DNA of 64,000 nt, taken from positions 1-64,000 of the forward strand of contig JAJFLQ010000132.1 of NCBI GenBank assembly GCA_021772615.1. The letters run 5' to 3'. This DNA comes from Verrucomicrobiota bacterium. Lineage in GTDB: Bacteria; Verrucomicrobiota; Lentisphaeria; JABSQK01; JAJFLO01. Under the pieces are notes generated by a model that saw only the letters and a list, made by a program, of their open reading frames with translations, was not told the DNA's origin and ran no database searches. This document shows positions 45,230-54,631 of the stretch, in pieces; position 1 is the stretch's first letter; every line of letters starts with the position of its first letter. Both the position numbers and the translations under genes were made by a program.

Positions 45230-47206
45230 TCAGAATTGATGCGTTACACGGACGTAATAGTTCGTACGCACCTCAGTAACCTGGCTGAGGAACTGCCCCG
45301 ATCCGAATTCCGGATGGTGGTTGTCCAGGGCATCCTGGACGCCGCATTCGAGTGTCAGCGATTCATTGGGTTGCCAACCCAGTCTGAGATCGAGTGCGAT
45401 GTAGCTGGGATTGTTCTGGTTCGGCAATGTGTCAACGTAACGGAGGCTCGTATCTACCTGGAAATTGCCGGGAAGATCGACAAGTGAACGTATGACAGCT
45501 TTGTTATGCGCACTGTCGCCTTCTGCGGTTTCGGCGCTGCGATGGAGTTGAATTTGCAGGAAGGAATAGGATGCCTCCAGGAGCCATTGCGGTCGTGGCT
45601 TCCACTTGCCGACCACCTCGACACCATATGTCTCACCGTGCGAGGTGTTGTCGAATATGCCGGTGTTATTCGCCGCCAGCCGCGTAGAAATAAGATTGTC
45701 GTAGTCGTTGTAGAATGTCGCGATGTCCAGTGAGGTCGCCGGAGTGGGTTGCACGCGATACCCTATTTCGTACGCGATCAACTCTTCGGATTCGACGTCG
45801 TCGGATCCGACAATTGTAAACGTGTCAAACATGAACGAACTGGTGTTGAAAAAGAAAAAGTCGATGATGGCGTCGTTATCCGACCGGGACGGTGTGCGCA
45901 CGGCGCGGGAGACGGCGCCCCAGAACGTGTTGCTTTCGTTCGGTGTATAGGTGAGACGCAGCGTCGGTTGAAACTCCCCGTGTGTAAAGGCGTTGTATTC
46001 GAATTTTGACCCCAGCGTGAGCTTGAGCCGGTCCGGATAGAACACCATATCATTCTGGATGAATGCGCTGTAATAGTTTAAGTCGCGCGATTCCGGGCTG
46101 AAATTAAAATTGGCACTGTCGGAACTCGTGATTTTGTCACTCGTGAAACGGTAGCCGAGGCCCCAGATTAGCTCATTCCGCTCGTTCAATGGAAAGCGAT
46201 GCTGAAACTCGATGTCAAATGTTCGCCGCCGGTCGTCGAGAAAAACGACATCATAATCCTGATAGTCGTAAAATGTTTGAATGGACCATTCCGAGTCGAC
46301 GTCAAGTTTGTGAGACCAGCTCGCCCGCGCATAGGCGCCGTTGTAGCGGCGATCGTCGGTTATTTGCGTGAAGCCGGGAAAGGAACCGACGGTGTCGATG
46401 ATCTGATCGCCAATTGTAGACTGGTAATAGCCGGCGTCAAGCACCATCGTATCGGCCGATGACGGCTCCCAGTCGAGTCGCAGCCCAAGTCTTCCCAAAT
46501 GCCCGTCATCGTGCGTGTTGTCGTCGGCGTAACTGGTGTTCTTTCCCTGAACCTTGCCGTACACGCGATAATACAAATCGTCGTTTACCCGGGTGCCGTA
46601 TCGCAGGCTGCGCAATCCATATTGATTGGTGGCGATCTCGCCGCTTACCAGTCCGCCCACGGTGTCGCGTGCGTTCCGCGTGATGACATTGATGATGCCG
46701 TTGACAGCATTCGCTCCCCAGAGGCTGCCGCCCGGGCCGCGAATGACTTCAATGCGCTCAATGTCTTCGAGCACCATGTCATGCGCTTCCCAGAATACGC
46801 CGGAAAAAAACGGTGTGTAGATTGCGCGGCCGTCGATGAGAACGAGGAGCTTGTTGGCGAATTGCCCATTGAAGCCTCGTGAAGAAATGGCCCAGAAATT
46901 GCCATTGATCCGGGCTACGTCGAGACCGGGGACCAATCGCAGAATTTCCGGGAGCGTGGCGGCACCGGAACGGCGGATGTCATCGTTGGTGATCACGTAG
47001 ATCGCAGCGTCGGCATTGCTGAGCGACTCGGATTTTTTTGACACGGACGTGACTTCTATCGACGTCAGCTCTTCGAGCGACATTACTGCGAGTTCGTCGA
47101 TCCAGTCTTCCGCAGCGGCGCTGTATGGAATGACGATGTGCGCCGTGATCAAGCTCAGCATCAAACCAATTCCGGCACCGTAGCTCTTACAGTGCAGAGG
47201 GGGCAT
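45230..47206 (-). CDS. TonB-dependent outer-membrane receptor
   Basis: Outer-membrane active transporter, substrate unknown. After a signal peptide (to about PYSAAAED) comes a plug domain with VTSVSKKSESLSNADAAIYV, RLVPGLDVARINGNFW, RGFNGQFANKLLVLIDGRAIY and IEVIRGPGGSLWGANAVNG. The beta-barrel ends in the aromatic terminus YVRVTHQF. I start at ATG 47206, which directly precedes a normal signal peptide; an in-frame ATG at 47272 is possible. First gene of a five-gene unit with YfiR, a sensor kinase, a response regulator and another kinase. An SLEEL-type N-terminal extension lies before the plug. Confidence 0.92.
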   Translation of the reverse strand: MPPLHCKSYGAGIGLMLSLITAHIVIPYSAAAEDWIDELAVMSLEELTSIEVTSVSKKSESLSNADAAIYVITNDDIRRSGAATLPEILRLVPGLDVARINGNFWAISSRGFNGQFANKLLVLIDGRAIYTPFFSGVFWEAHDMVLEDIERIEVIRGPGGSLWGANAVNGIINVITRNARDTVGGLVSGEIATNQYGLRSLRYGTRVNDDLYYRVYGKVQGKNTSYADDNTHDDGHLGRLGLRLDWEPSSADTMVLDAGYYQSTIGDQIIDTVGSFPGFTQITDDRRYNGAYARASWSHKLDVDSEWSIQTFYDYQDYDVVFLDDRRRTFDIEFQHRFPLNERNELIWGLGYRFTSDKITSSDSANFNFSPESRDLNYYSAFIQNDMVFYPDRLKLTLGSKFEYNAFTHGEFQPTLRLTYTPNESNTFWGAVSRAVRTPSRSDNDAIIDFFFFNTSSFMFDTFTIVGSDDVESEELIAYEIGYRVQPTPATSLDIATFYNDYDNLISTRLAANNTGIFDNTSHGETYGVEVVGKWKPRPQWLLEASYSFLQIQLHRSAETAEGDSAHNKAVIRSLVDLPGNFQVDTSLRYVDTLPNQNNPSYIALDLRLGWQPNESLTLECGVQDALDNHHPEFGSGQFLSQVTEVRTNYYVRVTHQF

Positions 47207-47643
47207 TGCGACTATTCCTGTCGGCTGAAGGTTGATTGAAAAAACCACAAATCCCATATTTGCGGTATGCATCCCGGATTGCCGGGCTGCGGTGCGAAAC
47301 CGATGATTTTCATCAAATGTAACACGTCAACCTGCCTTTTTCCATGATCGCACGACGCGACCGGCACGGCACGTCATAAGGTGATTCGTGGTTGCTGCCA
47401 GGTGATGTCGTGTTCGGCTGCGGGCGCTCAAGGATATGGACTTATCGGGGCGTTTTTCTTTTGTATGTCGTTTTCCGTTGCGGCCGATCCTTATCGCTAG
47501 TGTCGCAAGATGCGACATGGATCGACTGCCAAATTGACGCCCATGCGCACCTGAACCCAAGGTGACCATTACGCCATCGCAGATCCTGTACCGTGGATCA
47601 TGCGTGCGCTGCTTGCAAGATTGTTTGCCACGATGCGATCCGT
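47207..47643. other. Intergenic region upstream of the TonB receptor
   Basis: No gene seen. It contains a perfect TGTCGCA-AGA-TGCGACA dyad at 47501-47517, and a TTGACG hexamer (minus strand, 47325-47330) that could be a -35 box for the receptor gene. Confidence 0.45.
47501..47517. promoter_or_regulatory. 17-bp dyad TGTCGCA-N3-TGCGACA
   Basis: Perfect 7-bp inverted repeat with a 3-bp centre, about 295 bp upstream of the receptor start and downstream of aspS. It has the form of an activator or repressor site; the protein is unknown. The NtrC-type regulator encoded at 53201 is one speculative candidate. Confidence 0.4.
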
Positions 47644-49416
47644 TCAGTCGACTGAAGGTTTGATTGCGAGACCCAACTCATCGAGTTGTGACGAATCGAC
47701 ATCGCTTGGCGAGTTGGTCAGAAGACACGATGATTTCGTTGTTTTTGGAAAAGCAATCACGTCGCGGATCGATGTCGCTCCGGTGAGCAGCATAACGAGC
47801 CGGTCGAAGCCAAGTGCGAGACCGCCGTGGGGCGGCGCGCCGTATGCAAGCGCGTCCAGTAAATGGCCGAAGCGGGCCTTCGCCTCATCAGCCGGTATTC
47901 CCAGGACATCGAACATGGTTTGCTGCAGATCGGTATCGTGAATCCTTATGCTGCCGCCGCCGATCTCGACGCCGTTTAATACGATGTCGTACGCTCGGGC
48001 CCGTACCGATGAGGGGTCTTCCCTGAGCTTGTCCCGATCGGCGTCGACCGGGCTGGTGAATGGATGGTGCATGGGAACATGGCGTCCCTCTACGTCATCA
48101 TAATCGAGCAATGGAAATTTGTGGACCCACAGGAAGTGGTCTTCATCTGCGGGGATCAATCCCAGCTCGTCGGCAATCTCCAGCCGTAACCGACCGAGTG
48201 CCTGGGTGGCAATGTGAAACGTATCTGCAACGATGAGAAGGGTATCGCCGACCGTACCGTCGCAAGCCTCGACAATGGCCCCGATTTCGGCCTCGTCCAG
48301 GAACTTGGAGATCGGTGATTTGACGCCGTTCTCTTCTATCTTTATGGTAATCAGGCCTTTGGCCTTCATCATACGTGCTGTCTCGCCCCATTGATCGATC
48401 TTTTTGCGTGAGGCGCCGGCGGCTGTGCCCCTCGCGTTCATCGCCATCACGCGGCCGCCGGCCGCGTGAACAGCCTGGAATACCTTGAATTCAGAATTCG
48501 CTACCAGGCCGGATATGTCCTGCAGGCACATATCGAAGCGCGTGTCCGGTTTGTCGGATCCATAACGGCCCAGCGCTTCATCGTAGCTGAGCCGAGGGAA
48601 CGGGGTCTTGATCTCAATGTCCTTCACCTCGCGCCAAATCACCGCGATGAGTCCCTCAATTAATGTGTAGATGTCCTCCTCGTTTATAAACGACATTTCC
48701 ACATCGACCTGTGTGAACTCCGGTTGCCGGTCGGCACGGAGGTCTTCATCGCGGAAGCAGTGAGCTATCTGGAAATAACGTTCGACTCCGCCGACCATCA
48801 GTATCTGCTTGTACTGTTGCGGCGCCTGTGGCAATGCAAAAAACTGGCCGGGGAAAATGCGGCTGGGAATCAGGTAATCGCGGGCACCCTCCGGCGTACT
48901 CTTGCTGAGTATCGGTGTTTCGACTTCGATGAAACCGCTATGGTCGAAGTAATTGCGTACGATCATCGAAATCCGGTGCCGGAGTCGCAGGTGTCCGCCG
49001 AGGCTGGTTCGTCGCATGTCGAGGTATCTGTATTTGAGCCGGATGTCCTCGCCCGCTTTGTTATCTCCCACGTGGTAAGGCATCGGCTTCGATCGATTTT
49101 CGACTACCAGTGCTGTGAGCGACACCTCGATCTCGCCCGTGTCGATCCGGGAATTTATCATTTCTTCCGGCCGCAGCCGAATCACGCCGGTGACGGCCAC
49201 AACCCATTCGTCGCGTACCGGTCGACATGTCGCTGCTACGTCAGGCTCCGCCTCTGGATCGACTACGAGCTGCACCAGGCCGTCACGGTCGCGGAGGTCC
49301 AGAAAAATAAGGCCGCCAAGATCGCGGCGACTGTTCACCCACCCTGCCAATGTCACGGTCGTGCCGACGTGTTCGGCGCGGATTTCACCGCAGGTATGTG
49401 TACGTGTCAATTGCAT
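47644..49416 (-). CDS. aspS: Aspartyl-tRNA synthetase
   Basis: Class II synthetase charging tRNA-Asp (or Asp/Asn). The 590-residue product has the OB anticodon domain at the start (TVTLAGWVNSRRDLGG), motif 2 (FRDEDLRADRQPEFTQVDVE), the bacterial GAD insertion (about 290-420), and motif 3 (GLALGFDRLVMLLTG). Length is standard for bacterial AspRS. It lies 70 bp downstream of hisS, the common hisS-aspS order. Confidence 0.97.
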   Translation of the reverse strand: MQLTRTHTCGEIRAEHVGTTVTLAGWVNSRRDLGGLIFLDLRDRDGLVQLVVDPEAEPDVAATCRPVRDEWVVAVTGVIRLRPEEMINSRIDTGEIEVSLTALVVENRSKPMPYHVGDNKAGEDIRLKYRYLDMRRTSLGGHLRLRHRISMIVRNYFDHSGFIEVETPILSKSTPEGARDYLIPSRIFPGQFFALPQAPQQYKQILMVGGVERYFQIAHCFRDEDLRADRQPEFTQVDVEMSFINEEDIYTLIEGLIAVIWREVKDIEIKTPFPRLSYDEALGRYGSDKPDTRFDMCLQDISGLVANSEFKVFQAVHAAGGRVMAMNARGTAAGASRKKIDQWGETARMMKAKGLITIKIEENGVKSPISKFLDEAEIGAIVEACDGTVGDTLLIVADTFHIATQALGRLRLEIADELGLIPADEDHFLWVHKFPLLDYDDVEGRHVPMHHPFTSPVDADRDKLREDPSSVRARAYDIVLNGVEIGGGSIRIHDTDLQQTMFDVLGIPADEAKARFGHLLDALAYGAPPHGGLALGFDRLVMLLTGATSIRDVIAFPKTTKSSCLLTNSPSDVDSSQLDELGLAIKPSVD

Positions 49417-49486
49417 CGTTCATCCTTTTCGTTTCCACATGAATTCTGTTTATCTTTTCAAACGCACGTTGTGATCTGCGACGGGA

Positions 49487-50752
49487 CTACCGTCTGCCGT
49501 CGTCGGCAAGGATTGCAAGCAGGGCGTCGACATCGGTCGCGGACACTTCGCTCTGTGCGGCTATCTTCATATTCTTGACTTGCACCACGCCGCGATCGAT
49601 CTCGTCGTCGCCGCGAATCAAGGCGTACCGGACGTCATACTTATTGGCTGCTCGCAACTGTGCCTTCAAACCCCGATTCTCCGTTTCGGCCAGAACGCTC
49701 GCGCCGGCCTCTCGCAGCGACGCGGCCAGCGCGAGGTTGGCCGTCAGCGCTTCGTCGCCGATTCCTATAAGATAGGCGTCTACGTCCGGGAGAAACGCCT
49801 GTGATGACGCACCTGCCATCAACAGACGCTCGATACCGAGGGCGAATCCTACGCCGGGAACCGCGTGTTTCGCACCCGGCATCGTGATCTCGTATCGACC
49901 GCCACCTGCAACTGCATTTTGCGCGCCGAGGCCGGTACTCGTGATCTCGAAGACGGTGTGTGCATAATAATCGAGGCCGCGAACCAGCCTCGGATCGACT
50001 ACATAATCAAGTCCCAGCCGTGACAGGCCGTCGCATACGGTGCGAAAATACGCCTGACTCCCTGTGCCGAGCTGGTCTACAATTGACGGCGCGCCCGCAA
50101 TGATCTCACTGCATGCATCGCTCTTACAATCAAGAATCCGCCAGAGGTTTGTGCGATATCGCCGGGAGCAGTCCTCGCACATTCGTGCGATGTGGCCATC
50201 GAAATATGCCTTTAGTGCTGTAGAGATCGCATCGCGGTCATAGCGATCGCCGCGGCTGTTTACCAGCAGCGCGGTGTCGCAGACGCCAATTTCACGCAGG
50301 AAATGCAGCAGCATCGCGATGCATTCGACATCTGCGTGAGGGGACACTCGGCCGACGTTTTCCGCCCCGATTTGATGAAACTGTCGCTTGCGCCCGGCTG
50401 CGGGGCGTTCGCCTCTGAACATCGGACCCATATAGTAGACACGCAATGACTCTCCTTGCGAGATCCCTGCGTTAGCCAGCGCCCGTAAGACACTCGCGGT
50501 TCCTTCCGGGCGCAGAGTGAGGCTGCGTCCTCCGCGGTCATTGAACGTGTACATCTCCTTTTGAACGATATCGGTTTCCTGTCCGATACTGCGGAGGAAG
50601 ACATCCGTTCTCTCGAGGAGCGGTGTTCGGATCTCGCCATAGCCGTATTGACTGAAGATATCTCTCGCGCTTTGTTCGAGCGACTGCCAGCGCACTGTTT
50701 CCGTGGGAAACAGGTCCGACATGCCCGGTACGGGCTCGGTTTTCTTTGACAC
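49487..50752 (-). CDS. hisS: Histidyl-tRNA synthetase
   Basis: Class II synthetase. Core motifs: RTPLLERTDVFLRSIG, motif 2 FRGERPAAGRKRQFHQIGAE, histidine motifs LVRGLDYYAHTVFE and GGGRYE, motif 3 GFALGIERLLMA, plus a C-terminal anticodon domain. I start at GTG 50752, which has GGAG nine bases upstream and gives VSKKTEPVPGMSDLFP, the normal HisRS beginning. An in-frame start at 50845 would add 31 residues without family similarity. Confidence 0.95.
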   Translation of the reverse strand: MSKKTEPVPGMSDLFPTETVRWQSLEQSARDIFSQYGYGEIRTPLLERTDVFLRSIGQETDIVQKEMYTFNDRGGRSLTLRPEGTASVLRALANAGISQGESLRVYYMGPMFRGERPAAGRKRQFHQIGAENVGRVSPHADVECIAMLLHFLREIGVCDTALLVNSRGDRYDRDAISTALKAYFDGHIARMCEDCSRRYRTNLWRILDCKSDACSEIIAGAPSIVDQLGTGSQAYFRTVCDGLSRLGLDYVVDPRLVRGLDYYAHTVFEITSTGLGAQNAVAGGGRYEITMPGAKHAVPGVGFALGIERLLMAGASSQAFLPDVDAYLIGIGDEALTANLALAASLREAGASVLAETENRGLKAQLRAANKYDVRYALIRGDDEIDRGVVQVKNMKIAAQSEVSATDVDALLAILADDGRR

Positions 50753-51093
50753 AGGCGGATCTCCAGAGCAACGGTGCGGCGCCGTTTTGCTGCAGTATTC
50801 GGGTTGGAAGTCGCCGCGTGGGGAAACCGGAAGCGTGGACCGCAACGGCGACGGTCAGCAGCGGCGCATGTAAGACATGTGACAGTGTACGGGCATGTTG
50901 GGCCTCCTAGCCTGCTGCCGTACGCACGCAGCAACGGGACAAGCGCAGGGGGTATGTTGTCACACGGAGAGCCGGTGTTACTGAATGTGTGTGATGCGAT
51001 GACTCCGACGCCGTTGCAATCGAGGATCACGACCGACCGATCCCCGACCTGCCAGGGCGGTTAAGGGGTAGAATGCGAGGATTGCCAGAACTT
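50753..51093. other. Intergenic region upstream of hisS
   Basis: About 340 bp between hisS and the HU/IHF gene, both on the minus strand. It should contain the hisS promoter. No clear terminator or T-box-like element was recognised, and no coding potential stands out. Confidence 0.45.
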
Positions 51094-51375
51094 CTAGAGT
51101 TTCGTGACTTTCTCCTTCATCACCTTGCCTGGCTTGAACTTAACGACGGTCCGCTCGGGGATCTGCACGGTATTGGTCGGTGCATTAGGATTACGTCCGA
51201 TTCTTTTCTTACGGCGCTTCAGCGAAAACACACCGAAATTACGTAGCTCGACGCCGCGGCCGGCGCTCAATTCACTGATGATGTGGTCAAGTGTTTTCTG
51301 TACGATGTTGGTCACAATGCGCTGATTTACCCCGGTTTCCGTAGAAATCCTCACCACCAGATCTCGTTTCGTCAT
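51094..51375 (-). CDS. HU/IHF-family DNA-binding protein
   Basis: A 93-residue nucleoid protein. Helical N-terminus (MTKRDLVVRISTETGVNQR), then the DNA-binding arm: VELRNFGVFSLKRRKKRIGRNP with the intercalating-Pro region, ending FKPGKVMKEKV. It cannot be assigned to HU or IHF with certainty. IHF-type bending is often needed for CRISPR leader integration, so a link to the array is possible but unproven. A 265-bp region upstream with an AT-rich stretch near 51485-51545 may be its promoter. Confidence 0.93.
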   Translation of the reverse strand: MTKRDLVVRISTETGVNQRIVTNIVQKTLDHIISELSAGRGVELRNFGVFSLKRRKKRIGRNPNAPTNTVQIPERTVVKFKPGKVMKEKVTKL

Positions 51376-51640
51376 GATGTTTGCCCCTTATCGTTTGTGT
51401 GCTCCGAGATCATGTCCCGGTATGGATCACTCATTCCGCTCTGCCGTTCAGCACTGCGATCGCCGTGCAGGTAATGAATCGTCAAAATAATGTGATCTAT
51501 AAATGTGTGCAACCCGTTATCTAAAAAAAAGTTAAAGAAATAACATGTGGCGTGGAGCCGGGATATTGACGGCCTCGCTCTCGTAAGGACGTCCGCGAAA
51601 GTCGCGGCCGGCAGCCATCCGTCAGTTCACCCGGAGCGCG

Positions 51641-52600
51641 TCAAACTGCGGCGGCACTCCCTTCGACGTTAAAGTATTTTCGCCAGATGATTTGCCAACG
51701 TGGCGACGCTTCAGTGCGGCTTTGAACCCAATCCATGATCTGCCCGCCGTCTTGTAGCCGCGAAAGCTGCGTGATTTCATCTTCAGAACAGCGAAACAGT
51801 ATGGGCAACACCGAGCCTGTGCGGCAGGCTGCATCAAGTCTGCGGCGCGCGCGTCGAAAACGGCCGGCCACGATAAGATAGCGCACGGCGATCCAGGCAG
51901 CGACGCCAATCGTGATCGCGAAAACCAGCGGCATCGGGAAGCTCTGCCATTCCATCGGTGGCCGCGTGACCACGTTTATGATCTGACTCGCCAGCAGGAA
52001 TGCGACTGCGCCCAGCAGCAGGTAGGTGTCGGCGGTCGTGCGCAGGAGCCCGCCGAATAGGCGGCGGAACCGACTCTCTGATGTTTGATAGGCAAAAATC
52101 TCCTCGAAATTCACGGTGCGGAAACCGATGTGCGCAATGTGACATAGTTCATGAGCGATGAGCTCCGTGCGGCTGTAGATAATCCAGCGGTCTTTAGTCT
52201 TAAATGCCTTGCGGATAACGAAAATCGCGAAAAAATCCTCGTACGAATACATTGCGCAGCCGGCGAAGAGAATTCCCATTCGTGTGTTGGTGAAGAAGCC
52301 CGGAATCCAGTCGATACGGAAATCGTACAAAGCCGACGTTTGATCAAGGGCTTCAGCGAATGTTGCGATCGGGATGGCATCGTCGCGAGTGAGCGGAATA
52401 TCGAGCAGGCGGACTTCGTCGTGTTCGGTCAGTTCTCGATCGAGCTCAGCGATATTGTCCTGCAGAGCTCGGAGCCGGCGTACATAATCTTCGAGGGTTT
52501 CGTCGGGGCCGATTAGCAAGCCGCGGCTGTCCAGATCGCACAGGACGTCGATGTCGCCACGCGCCGCAGCCTCGAGTGATTCCGGTGATAGGAAGGTCAT
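51641..52600 (-). CDS. Membrane protein with HExxH metallopeptidase motif
   Basis: A 319-residue protein of unknown family. The HExxH-type motif ELIAHELCHIAH (about residues 150-161) suggests a zincin-like site, with a Glu in NFEEIFAYQTSE a possible third ligand. Two membrane spans follow (TYLLLGAVAFLLASQII and PLVFAITIGVAAWIAVRYLI). The first 100 residues are helical and soluble. I use ATG 52600, preceded by GAGAAGA; the frame is open further upstream to 53044 but that part is low-complexity in family terms. Activity and substrate cannot be told from sequence. Confidence 0.75.
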   Translation of the reverse strand: MTFLSPESLEAAARGDIDVLCDLDSRGLLIGPDETLEDYVRRLRALQDNIAELDRELTEHDEVRLLDIPLTRDDAIPIATFAEALDQTSALYDFRIDWIPGFFTNTRMGILFAGCAMYSYEDFFAIFVIRKAFKTKDRWIIYSRTELIAHELCHIAHIGFRTVNFEEIFAYQTSESRFRRLFGGLLRTTADTYLLLGAVAFLLASQIINVVTRPPMEWQSFPMPLVFAITIGVAAWIAVRYLIVAGRFRRARRRLDAACRTGSVLPILFRCSEDEITQLSRLQDGGQIMDWVQSRTEASPRWQIIWRKYFNVEGSAAAV

Positions 52601-53200
52601 TGGACTGGTCTTCTCTTCTTTCCGTAACATCCACGGCCGCGACGTAGCTTGGACATTCCTGTCTGAGTATGGGCCGTATTGGATGTACGGACAAGATTGT
52701 GCTACCGACCTTTGCGAACATGGCGACGGATGTGTACGAATAGCGGCGTTCTCTGAAATAGCAATCGCAACGGGTATACCCGCGAGGTTGATCCTGCACA
52801 GTCCCTGCAACCCGTTCCACGCTACCCATAAGTGTATGGCAGAACCCCGTAGGTGGTTCGTTGGCGTACCGGCCCGCAATATCCTGGAACGCGTTAGGCT
52901 GATACTACCGTGCCCAGCGAGCGATCTGTCTGAGTACTGCCTTTTGTCGCGGAAGTTTTGATCCTGGCTAAAGCCAGGACGCCACGTAACTGAGCTAACG
53001 TTTATGAAAACTTTCCGTCCCGCTGAGCACTCGGCGTTACCCATGACACCGCAACTCTGTAAGCAATTCTCAAAAAAAAACGCCTGTGATGCTAACCGCG
53101 AGGCCCCACGCTGTTCAGTTCAAGATTCGTGACTCACGGTGAGCAGCAACCGGAGCTTGAGTCGGCCTCGGTTGTCGTCCTTGTGGGGACGCTTCGGAAG
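52601..53200. other. Gene-poor intergenic region
   Basis: Some 600 bp with no credible gene. It holds the hairpin repeat at 52962-52979 and an A-run (53071-53079). The HExxH gene's promoter should lie near 52600-52700. Confidence 0.5.
52962..52979. repeat. REP-like hairpin TCCTGGCT-AA-AGCCAGGA
   Basis: Perfect 8-bp stem with a 2-nt loop, embedded in GATCC...GGACGCC. It resembles dispersed intergenic hairpin repeats; it lacks the T-run of an intrinsic terminator. It lies downstream of the NtrC-type gene's end and upstream of the HExxH gene. Confidence 0.55.
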
Positions 53201-54631
53201 TCAGGCAAGCGGACCGTATTTTTCGACTTTCCGATACAATGCCTGCGGGCTGATACCGAGTGCGCGCGCTGCGGCGCAGTGGTTTGTCGCGTGCCGCCGC
53301 ACCGCTTCGCGAATGAGATTTCGCTCATGAAACGCGAGATCCAGTGTCTCACCGTAATCACCGTCGGAGTTCTCATTGTTGGTCCGGGGCAGGGCACCTG
53401 CGCCCGCAAGACCGAGGTCCGCGGGGCTAAGCTCGGTGGCACGGCCGAATACCACCGCGCGCTCGATGATATTTCGCAGCTCGCGTGCATTCCCAGGGTA
53501 GGCGTGCGATATCAACGCCCTTTCAGCAGCCTTGGAGAAGGACAGTTTCTTGTTTGACTGCACCATGAATTGGTCGAGGAAGTGTCGAGCCAGCGGAAGA
53601 ATATCGCCGGTCCGATCGCGAAGCGGGGGAATATCGATTTTCGCCACGAGGATGCGGTAGAGAAGGTCCTGCCGAAAGCCGCCATCACGTGCCAGCGCCT
53701 CAAGATCCTTGTTCGTCGCTGCGATTATTCGTGTGGTCCGGATCGGTATCTCGTTAGTGCCGCCCAGCCTTCTGATGCTGCGGTTCTCGAGAACGCGCAG
53801 CAGCCGGCTCTGAGCATGGGGCGACATCTCTCCGATTTCATCGAGCAATACGGTTCCATCCACGGCCATCTCGAAGATGCCCGGTACGGTGCGGTCAGCA
53901 CCTGTGTAAGCGCCGCGGTCCCGCCCGAACAGCTCAGCCTCCAAACGCGACTCGGCGACGCCGCCGCAGTTCAGCGCCACGAACGGCGATGACGCCGGGC
54001 ACGACATGTCATGAATCAATCGCGCTATAACCTCTTTGCCGACACCGCTTTCCCCAGTCAGCAGAACAGTGGTCGTCGGTGATTGCGCCAGTTTTTCGAC
54101 CTGCCGCACGAGATGGTGTGACGCCGGCGACGTGCCAATGAATGCCGGCTTTTCGCCGGTCGCCGACAATCGTTCGATCACGGCGCGCAAGCGCATGTTT
54201 TCCAGGCGAGTGTCTCGGAATCTGCGGGTGCGTCGCAGTGCCGCAGATACCTGTTTTACATCGATAGGTTTGCAAAAGAAATCGAATGCTCCCGCTTTCA
54301 ATGCCTCAATCGCCGTCGATTCGTTGCTGTGTCCGGTAGCGATAAGGACATCGATGTCCGGCGCAATTTCTCTGAGGCGGGCGGTAAAGCGAATGCCGTC
54401 GATCCCCGGCATGCGTACATCGGTGATCACGATGTCGACCGACTCCGCGGCGATCGTCTCCAATGCCGACTCCGCGGACGCCGCCGTTAGCGTTTCCCAC
54501 CCTTCACTCTGCAGGTATTCGGACAGGCTATCGCGGATTGCAAAGTCGTCGTCAACGATCAACACGGTGAGATCCGTATCTGCCGGATCTGGTCCGTCAG
54601 GAAGTGGTTGTGACTGTGGTTTTTTCACCAT
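53201..54631 (-). CDS. NtrC-type sigma-54 response regulator
   Basis: A 476-residue activator of sigma-54 promoters. The receiver (about 20-135) has the acceptor Asp in DIVITDVRMPG. The AAA+ domain has Walker A GESGVGKE, Walker B GTVLLDEIGEM, and the sigma-54 contact loop as GAYTGA, a Tyr variant of the usual GAFTGA. A Fis-type helix-turn-helix closes it (NHCAAARALGISPQALYRKV). It overlaps the upstream PAS kinase gene by 35 bp, so the two form a two-component pair. The genes it controls are not evident here. Confidence 0.95.
   Translation of the reverse strand: MVKKPQSQPLPDGPDPADTDLTVLIVDDDFAIRDSLSEYLQSEGWETLTAASAESALETIAAESVDIVITDVRMPGIDGIRFTARLREIAPDIDVLIATGHSNESTAIEALKAGAFDFFCKPIDVKQVSAALRRTRRFRDTRLENMRLRAVIERLSATGEKPAFIGTSPASHHLVRQVEKLAQSPTTTVLLTGESGVGKEVIARLIHDMSCPASSPFVALNCGGVAESRLEAELFGRDRGAYTGADRTVPGIFEMAVDGTVLLDEIGEMSPHAQSRLLRVLENRSIRRLGGTNEIPIRTTRIIAATNKDLEALARDGGFRQDLLYRILVAKIDIPPLRDRTGDILPLARHFLDQFMVQSNKKLSFSKAAERALISHAYPGNARELRNIIERAVVFGRATELSPADLGLAGAGALPRTNNENSDGDYGETLDLAFHERNLIREAVRRHATNHCAAARALGISPQALYRKVEKYGPLA

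Noticed and set aside
52962..52979. Intrinsic terminator
   Set aside because: Stable hairpin but no T-run on either side; better described as a repeat element.
53129..53557. Plus-strand frame opposite the NtrC-type gene
   Set aside because: Antisense to well-supported helix-turn-helix and AAA+ coding sequence.
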